Shown here: positions 22,628 through 26,219 of the stretch, piece after piece
How the letters are laid out: each line of letters opens with the position of its first letter
Numbering within the stretch: the stretch's first letter is position 1
NCBI GenBank assembly: GCA_964415395.1
Contig: CAYPZU010000028.1
Coordinates: 1-26,219, forward strand
Source of the DNA: CAYPZU01 sp964415395
Lineage (GTDB): Bacteria; Chlamydiota; Chlamydiia; Chlamydiales; SM23-39
DNA length: 26,219 bases
Reading direction: 5' to 3'
Notes under the pieces: model-generated
Seen by the model: only the letters and a program-made list of their open reading frames with translations
Told to the model about the DNA's origin: nothing
The model's database searches: none
Program-made: the position numbers and the translations under genes

Positions 22628-22798
22628 AAAAAACTCCGGTTAAGGGCGATAAAGATGGCCTTAACGGGGAATATTTCTCAAAACATTTTTTCGGGATAGG
22701 CGATTCTTCGTTAAAAGCGGTCTAAGTCTCTGGTTTGTAACTTTTTGAGATCTTAATTTTGCGCGCGAATCTCCTTTAATTTTACGTTTGCCAGATGT

Positions 22799-22804
22799 TA
22801 TAAT
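22799..22804 (+). promoter_or_regulatory. Likely -10 box of the HicA-domain gene
   Basis: TATAAT (22799-22804) is perfect and lies 28 bases before ATG 22832. The -35 is weak (TTAATT-like at 18 bases). The region 22628-22831 otherwise holds only A/T-rich sequence and the leader of the opposing small gene. Confidence 0.5.
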
Positions 22805-22831
22805 ATTTAGAAAAAAATATTGGTGGTTCTC

Positions 22832-24496
22832 ATGTCAACTCCCGCATCCGTCGGCGCCAAGGCTTCCGATACAGCCCTCCTACCCCTCCAGCCGGCCCTC
22901 GAGCCTCAGCCTAATCCAGCGATCGGGAGCGCCGCCCAAACGGCCCTTGCCCAATTATCGGCCCCCAGTCCCCAGCCATTTGCGATGGTTCTCGCCAACG
23001 ATCCTTTGAGAAGGAGCGCAGGAATTCCTGCGTTTACGCAAGAGCAGGGTCAATATGTGGATGCGCTCCTCCGCAGACATGCGGTCGCGGCGGCTGAAGT
23101 TCCCTTCGTTCATTTCCTCCACCTCGCCGTTTTTCAGCACACCGATGCTTTGAAAGTCAGGTTGAATGACTTGGCTAATCAGCACGGCACTCTTGAATCG
23201 TTCGCGAAAAAGTTTAGACTCGCTGATCCGTACCGCCAATTATCTTTCGCCTTTTATCAGATCTATAACAGCGGGCGCCGCCGCGAAACTCTATTAGAAA
23301 CAGGCTCCCAGGTTTTTGGAAAGCCTTCTCTCGGGATGGGGCGCCAAGCGGAACTGATTGCAAAGTGCTACGAGGCGATGATCGCAGATTTGGATGGCAA
23401 GGCTCCCAGGCATGTAATCGCTGAGCTGAAAAGCGAGCTCGACTCTTTGCGCCTCGCCTGGGGTGCCGCTTTAACGTTTGCCGCCGCAGTAGGGGAGAGA
23501 CCCTGCGAAAGAATGTTCTTAAGGGCCCAATTGCAACCCTTAAAAAAGCCGCCGACGCAGCAGCAATTCGTTTCAGCTCTTCAGCAGCTCTTGCGCGAGG
23601 GGATGCAAGGCATGCTTCTGGATTATCTCTCTTTTGTTGAGGCGGGACTGCCAATCAAGGAACTCGGATTGCATCGGACGTCCGATTTCCAAGCCATGAC
23701 AAAGAAAAAAGGATTTGAAGATATCATCAGTTTGCAGGGCGTTGTCTTTATTCAGGATGCGGTCTGCGACGAGATCGAGTTTGTGCTGGATTGCTTGAGA
23801 AGGGGAAGCGCCGAAGAAGTCGAAATGATCCAGAAAGTTCTCCGATGCGAAGACATGACGCAGGCGGAAGTCGCTTCTGCATTCGAAAAGGCGCTCGCGC
23901 TGCAGGGTTCGATCCGTATGTTGAATGGCGCGTTTGGCGCGGTCGCTGCGAGAATCGGTTCTTTTGAACCTTCTTATGGGGAAAAACGCGAGCAGACCTT
24001 AGATGATCTGGCAGAAGAGCTGCGGATTCAAAGAAAGTCTTTCGGTGATGAGGAGGCTGTTCTTGCGTTCCTCGACAGGATGCCGCTGCCCGTTCCAAGA
24101 TTGACGGCTCCTCCTTCTGTTGAAAATTTATCTCCTGCTCTTGTTCCAGCTCCTGCGCCCCAGTTGGACGAACAGCCCGTTTCTGCGGTTTCGTCGCTAG
24201 CTCCGCAGCCGGGCACGCCTCCCCGGACGCCCCGCAGGGAACCGCGCTCAGATCGTCAGGAGCAGCTTGAAGATAGGAAAGAGATGCCTCCTTCGGTCGC
24301 CAGCCCGCCTCGGGTGCGCGCCGGGATGAACCTCAGGCAGGTTCTTCGGGCTTTGAGGGATAAGGATATTCAAATCATCAGGCAAAAAGGGTCTCACATG
24401 CAGCTCTCGAACGGGCAGACGCTGGCCCTCCATCCAGGAGACACGATCGGTCCGAAAGCCGCGAAAGCTTTGCAAAAGCCCGCCGATCCCAAGTAA
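22832..24496 (+). CDS. Large helical protein with C-terminal HicA-like (mRNA interferase fold) domain
   Basis: This 554-aa protein is mostly unrecognised. Residues 1-50 are Pro/Ala-rich and disordered. 65-415 is a helical region without a family I can name. 418-497 is Pro-rich and highly charged. The last 55 residues (499-550) resemble a HicA toxin: MNLRQVLRALRDKDIQIIRQKGSH, then TLALHPGDTIGPKAAKAL, with the HicA catalytic-type His522 in the GSH motif and the later LHPG...IGPK...L elements. HicA alone is about 60 aa and partners HicB; no HicB-like gene adjoins. ATG 22832 is preferred over TTG 22820 because GGTGG (22822-22826) precedes it. No signal peptide or membrane segment is present. RNA binding or cleavage by the tail is inference. 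Confidence 0.75.
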   Translation: MSTPASVGAKASDTALLPLQPALEPQPNPAIGSAAQTALAQLSAPSPQPFAMVLANDPLRRSAGIPAFTQEQGQYVDALLRRHAVAAAEVPFVHFLHLAVFQHTDALKVRLNDLANQHGTLESFAKKFRLADPYRQLSFAFYQIYNSGRRRETLLETGSQVFGKPSLGMGRQAELIAKCYEAMIADLDGKAPRHVIAELKSELDSLRLAWGAALTFAAAVGERPCERMFLRAQLQPLKKPPTQQQFVSALQQLLREGMQGMLLDYLSFVEAGLPIKELGLHRTSDFQAMTKKKGFEDIISLQGVVFIQDAVCDEIEFVLDCLRRGSAEEVEMIQKVLRCEDMTQAEVASAFEKALALQGSIRMLNGAFGAVAARIGSFEPSYGEKREQTLDDLAEELRIQRKSFGDEEAVLAFLDRMPLPVPRLTAPPSVENLSPALVPAPAPQLDEQPVSAVSSLAPQPGTPPRTPRREPRSDRQEQLEDRKEMPPSVASPPRVRAGMNLRQVLRALRDKDIQIIRQKGSHMQLSNGQTLALHPGDTIGPKAAKALQKPADPK

Positions 24497-24557
24497 ATTC
24501 TTTTTGAAAATCAAGCAATTCCTTTATGCTCAGCGGCTTTTTTCAACGGAGTGAAAA

Positions 24558-25043
24558 ATGCCGCTGTCATCAGCCTTGCACAATGCGATCGTAAAATATA
24601 ACGTCCTTCAGCGCCCGACCCGGGCGATCAGCGAATATTTCGCCTTCCATCCTAAAGCCTTTAAGACGGCCCTCGTCGTCAACCACGTTTTCCGGGCGGC
24701 GGCGATGGCGGGCTTCATGCTGGCCCTCCCCTTTTCCATCCCTGCGAATCTGGCGCTTTGTCTGGGAGGATCCCTGTTTTATCGGCTCACGGTGGAGGAT
24801 AACTGCGCTTACAAATTTGCTTTGCCTGCAGCAGCAGGGGCTGGGGCTTTCCTGTTGGGAAAAGGGGCGTTGGCAGCTCTCGTTAGCGGGGCGGCGTTCG
24901 CTTCTATCGGGGCTTTTGCGGCGGCTTTTGTCGCGATTGTCCCTCTTTGCGCATATATCACCTATGTTTGTCTGACGGTGAGCTACGACGTTGACAACCG
25001 CCCTTGTCCGTTTTGCGTCAATCCGCAGCCAGCCCAGGCCTAA
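24558..25043 (+). CDS. Small multi-pass membrane protein, 161 aa
   Basis: I do not recognise this family. Hydrophobic segments lie at about 38-58, 60-76, 86-104 and 106-140, giving three to five membrane helices. The N terminus is polar and basic, and the end carries a CPFC motif (150-153) that could bind metal or form a disulfide. GGAG lies eight bases before ATG 24558. Transcription may come from the upstream gene or a weak promoter near 24504-24530. The strong terminator at 25055 ends the unit. The paired hydrophobic blocks again recall Inc proteins, but a plain inner-membrane protein is equally likely. Confidence 0.7.
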   Translation: MPLSSALHNAIVKYNVLQRPTRAISEYFAFHPKAFKTALVVNHVFRAAAMAGFMLALPFSIPANLALCLGGSLFYRLTVEDNCAYKFALPAAAGAGAFLLGKGALAALVSGAAFASIGAFAAAFVAIVPLCAYITYVCLTVSYDVDNRPCPFCVNPQPAQA

Positions 25044-25054
25044 ATTTTTCACTC

Positions 25055-25092
25055 GCCTCTTTTCCTGTCTTGAAAAGAGGCGTGTCTTTTGT
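25055..25092 (+). terminator. Rho-independent terminator
   Basis: GCCTCTTTTC (25055-25064) pairs perfectly with GAAAAGAGGC (25072-25081) across a seven-base loop, followed by GTGTCTTTTGT. It lies 12 bases after the membrane-protein gene. Confidence 0.85.
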
Positions 25093-25098
25093 TATATT
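25070..25098 (+). promoter_or_regulatory. Promoter of nrdR-dksA-lspA, overlapping the terminator
   Basis: TTGAAA (25070-25075, 5/6) is 17 bases from TATATT (25093-25098, 5/6). The -35 box lies in the loop and right arm of the terminator stem. Transcription would start near 25105, giving a leader of about 90 bases before nrdR. Confidence 0.65.
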
Positions 25099-25195
25099 CG
25101 GCCCCCTAAAATAGGTTCTCAATAGGGTTCGGCAAAAAGGATTCACAAAAATTCCTTAACAGCCTAAACAAGCACTCAGACCCCAGGAGTTTGAA

Positions 25196-25699
25196 GTGAG
25201 ATGTCCTTTTTGCAGCCATGAAGAGTCGAAAGTGACCGATTCCCGCTATGCCGTCGAGACGAATTCGATCCGGCGGAGAAGGGAATGCTGCCAGTGCATG
25301 AAACGTTTCACGACGTTTGAAACGGTCGATTTGAGCCTCCAGGTCAAAAAACGGGACGGCACTTTCGAAGACTTCGATCAGGAGAAGCTGATCAACGGCA
25401 TGGACGCCGCCTGCCGCCATACGCGGGTGAGCCATGACCAGGTGCGGAGCCTGGCTTACAAGATCAAAGCCGATTTGATGGCGCGCGGAATCCGCGAGAT
25501 CACGAGCCGGGAGCTGGGCGATATCGTGATGCAGTTTCTGCAGGACACCGACGTTGTAGCTTATATCCGTTTCGCATGCGTCTATAAACGATTTAAAGAC
25601 GTAGGCGAGCTGCTGGACGCGATCCAGTCGATCTCCCCTGAGGGCGCAACTAAAGAACCAGAAAACGAGGAAACGACTCATGCCGCTGAAGAAAAATGA
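25196..25699 (+). CDS. nrdR: Transcriptional repressor NrdR
   Basis: NrdR represses ribonucleotide reductase genes when dATP is plentiful. The 167-aa product has the N-terminal zinc ribbon Cys3-x2-Cys6 and Cys31-x2-Cys34 (MRCPFCSHEESKVTDSR, RRRRECCQCMKRFTTFE) followed by the ATP-cone (about 48-138). A 20-residue acidic tail extends it slightly. The start is GTG 25196, with AGGAG (25185-25189) six bases upstream; the sequence begins exactly at the conserved MRCPFC. Its end overlaps dksA by 20 bases. Confidence 0.97.
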   Translation: MRCPFCSHEESKVTDSRYAVETNSIRRRRECCQCMKRFTTFETVDLSLQVKKRDGTFEDFDQEKLINGMDAACRHTRVSHDQVRSLAYKIKADLMARGIREITSRELGDIVMQFLQDTDVVAYIRFACVYKRFKDVGELLDAIQSISPEGATKEPENEETTHAAEEK

Positions 25700-26048
25700 A
25701 ATTGCGCATTTTAAGAAGAGGCTCGAAGAGCTGAGAGCCCATGTGCTGCGCGCGATCGAGGGGACGAAAAAGGAAGTGACCGAACCCGATGCCGCAAAAG
25801 GCTATTCGCAGCATTCGGCTGACGAGGGGACCGACGACTTCGTAAAGAACATCAATCTCGAAGTGACGAATAAAGAATTCGGCTTGCTCCGCCAGATCGA
25901 CCGCGCGCTCGAAAAGATCGAAGACGGCACGTATGGAGTCTGCGATATTTCAGGAGAAGAAATCCCCCTGAAGCGCCTCGAGGCGATTCCTTATGCGACC
26001 ATGACAGTCAAGGCGCAGGAAAAATTCGAGAAAGGGCTGATCCAGTGA
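25680..26048 (+). CDS. dksA: DksA/TraR-family transcription factor with degenerate zinc finger
   Basis: DksA-type proteins enter the RNA polymerase secondary channel. The 122-aa product has two helices forming the coiled coil with an acidic tip (about 45-57, SADEGTDDFVKN) and the C-terminal finger region YGVCDISGEEI...RLEAIPYATMTVKAQ. Of the four zinc cysteines only the first (Cys88) remains; the others align with Ser91, Thr109 and Ala112. A zinc-free form is therefore likely, as in the DksA2-type paralogs known in pseudomonads. It overlaps nrdR by 20 bases and lspA by four, so all three are coupled. Confidence 0.9.
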   Translation: MPLKKNEIAHFKKRLEELRAHVLRAIEGTKKEVTEPDAAKGYSQHSADEGTDDFVKNINLEVTNKEFGLLRQIDRALEKIEDGTYGVCDISGEEIPLKRLEAIPYATMTVKAQEKFEKGLIQ

Positions 26049-26219
26049 AGCTGTTCCTCTGGGCGATCTTCCCGTTTCTTCTGGCGCTCGATATCGGTTC
26101 GAAGATGCTGGCGATCGCCTACGTTCCTTCTCTTTCATTTTATGAGAGGATCTATCCTTACGGCGGAATCCCTGTCTTTTCCAACTTTCTCGGGATCGAC
26201 TGTTCTCTCAATTACGTGG
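26045..26219 (+). CDS. lspA: Lipoprotein signal peptidase (LspA), N-terminal part
   Basis: The frame starts at GTG 26045, overlapping the dksA stop (GTGA), and runs off the window. The 58 visible residues fit the family: a first membrane helix (KLFLWAIFPFLLALDIGSKMLAIA, including the D-x-x-x-K pattern), a periplasmic loop (FYERIYPYGGIPVFSNFLGI) and the beginning of the conserved LNYV(xNTG) segment. The catalytic aspartates lie beyond the window. The order nrdR-dksA-lspA matches what I recall from Chlamydia (CT406-CT408). Confidence 0.88.
   Translation, partial: MKLFLWAIFPFLLALDIGSKMLAIAYVPSLSFYERIYPYGGIPVFSNFLGIDCSLNYV

Overview
The window looks like a draft-genome stretch from an environmental (Parachlamydiales-type) member of the Chlamydiae. 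The housekeeping genes are the ones I know from the Chlamydia CT406-CT408 block (nrdR, dksA, lspA) and the CT415-CT420 block (metal ABC transporter, obg, rpmA, rplU). Between them lie genes of the kinds an intracellular bacterium exports: two-partner-secretion exoproteins, proteins with paired hydrophobic segments like inclusion-membrane (Inc) proteins, and eukaryote-like or host-directed enzymatic domains. This assignment is from recalled gene order and protein families, not from a search. Coding DNA is moderately GC-rich, while intergenic promoters are very AT-rich. Two N runs (14136-14145 and 19504-19603) mark assembly gaps.

Layout. 1-54 is the 3' part of tRNA-Phe, followed by about 300 bases of hairpin-rich repeats that carry copies of the tRNA 3' sequence. 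439-789 is a small unknown gene. 889-12912 is a two-partner secretion locus: an orphan TpsA exoprotein on the minus strand, divergent from a tight plus-strand run of outer-membrane beta-barrel, cupin, class V aminotransferase-fold enzyme, second TpsA, and TpsB transporter. 12902-14877 holds two divergent candidate effectors: an HExxH metallopeptidase resembling the NleD/M91 group, and a protein with a CX8CX5CX3H zinc finger of the tristetraprolin type. 14874-19141 is a minus-strand housekeeping block (metal-binding lipoprotein, ATPase and permease; rplU-rpmA-obg). 19268-19755 contains a tRNA-Ser gene broken in its T loop by a chain of micro-hairpins, a second tRNA-Ser spanning an assembly gap, a terminator, and another tRNA-tail copy. 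19826-25043 is a second effector-like cluster: a PTPMT1-like dual-specificity phosphatase and a C39-like cysteine peptidase, both with an Inc-like hydrophobic pair and fired from back-to-back promoters; a small unknown protein; a large helical protein ending in a HicA-like domain; and a small membrane protein. The window closes with nrdR-dksA-lspA.

How it may work together. TpsB should export its operon partner and perhaps the orphan TpsA. The metallopeptidase, CCCH-finger, phosphatase, cysteine peptidase and HicA-domain proteins look like an accessory effector set placed between conserved chlamydial blocks; that role is inference. The most unusual signals are the TTP-like CCCH finger, the HicA-domain fusion, and the tRNA-associated arrays of perfect hairpins with three-base loops.
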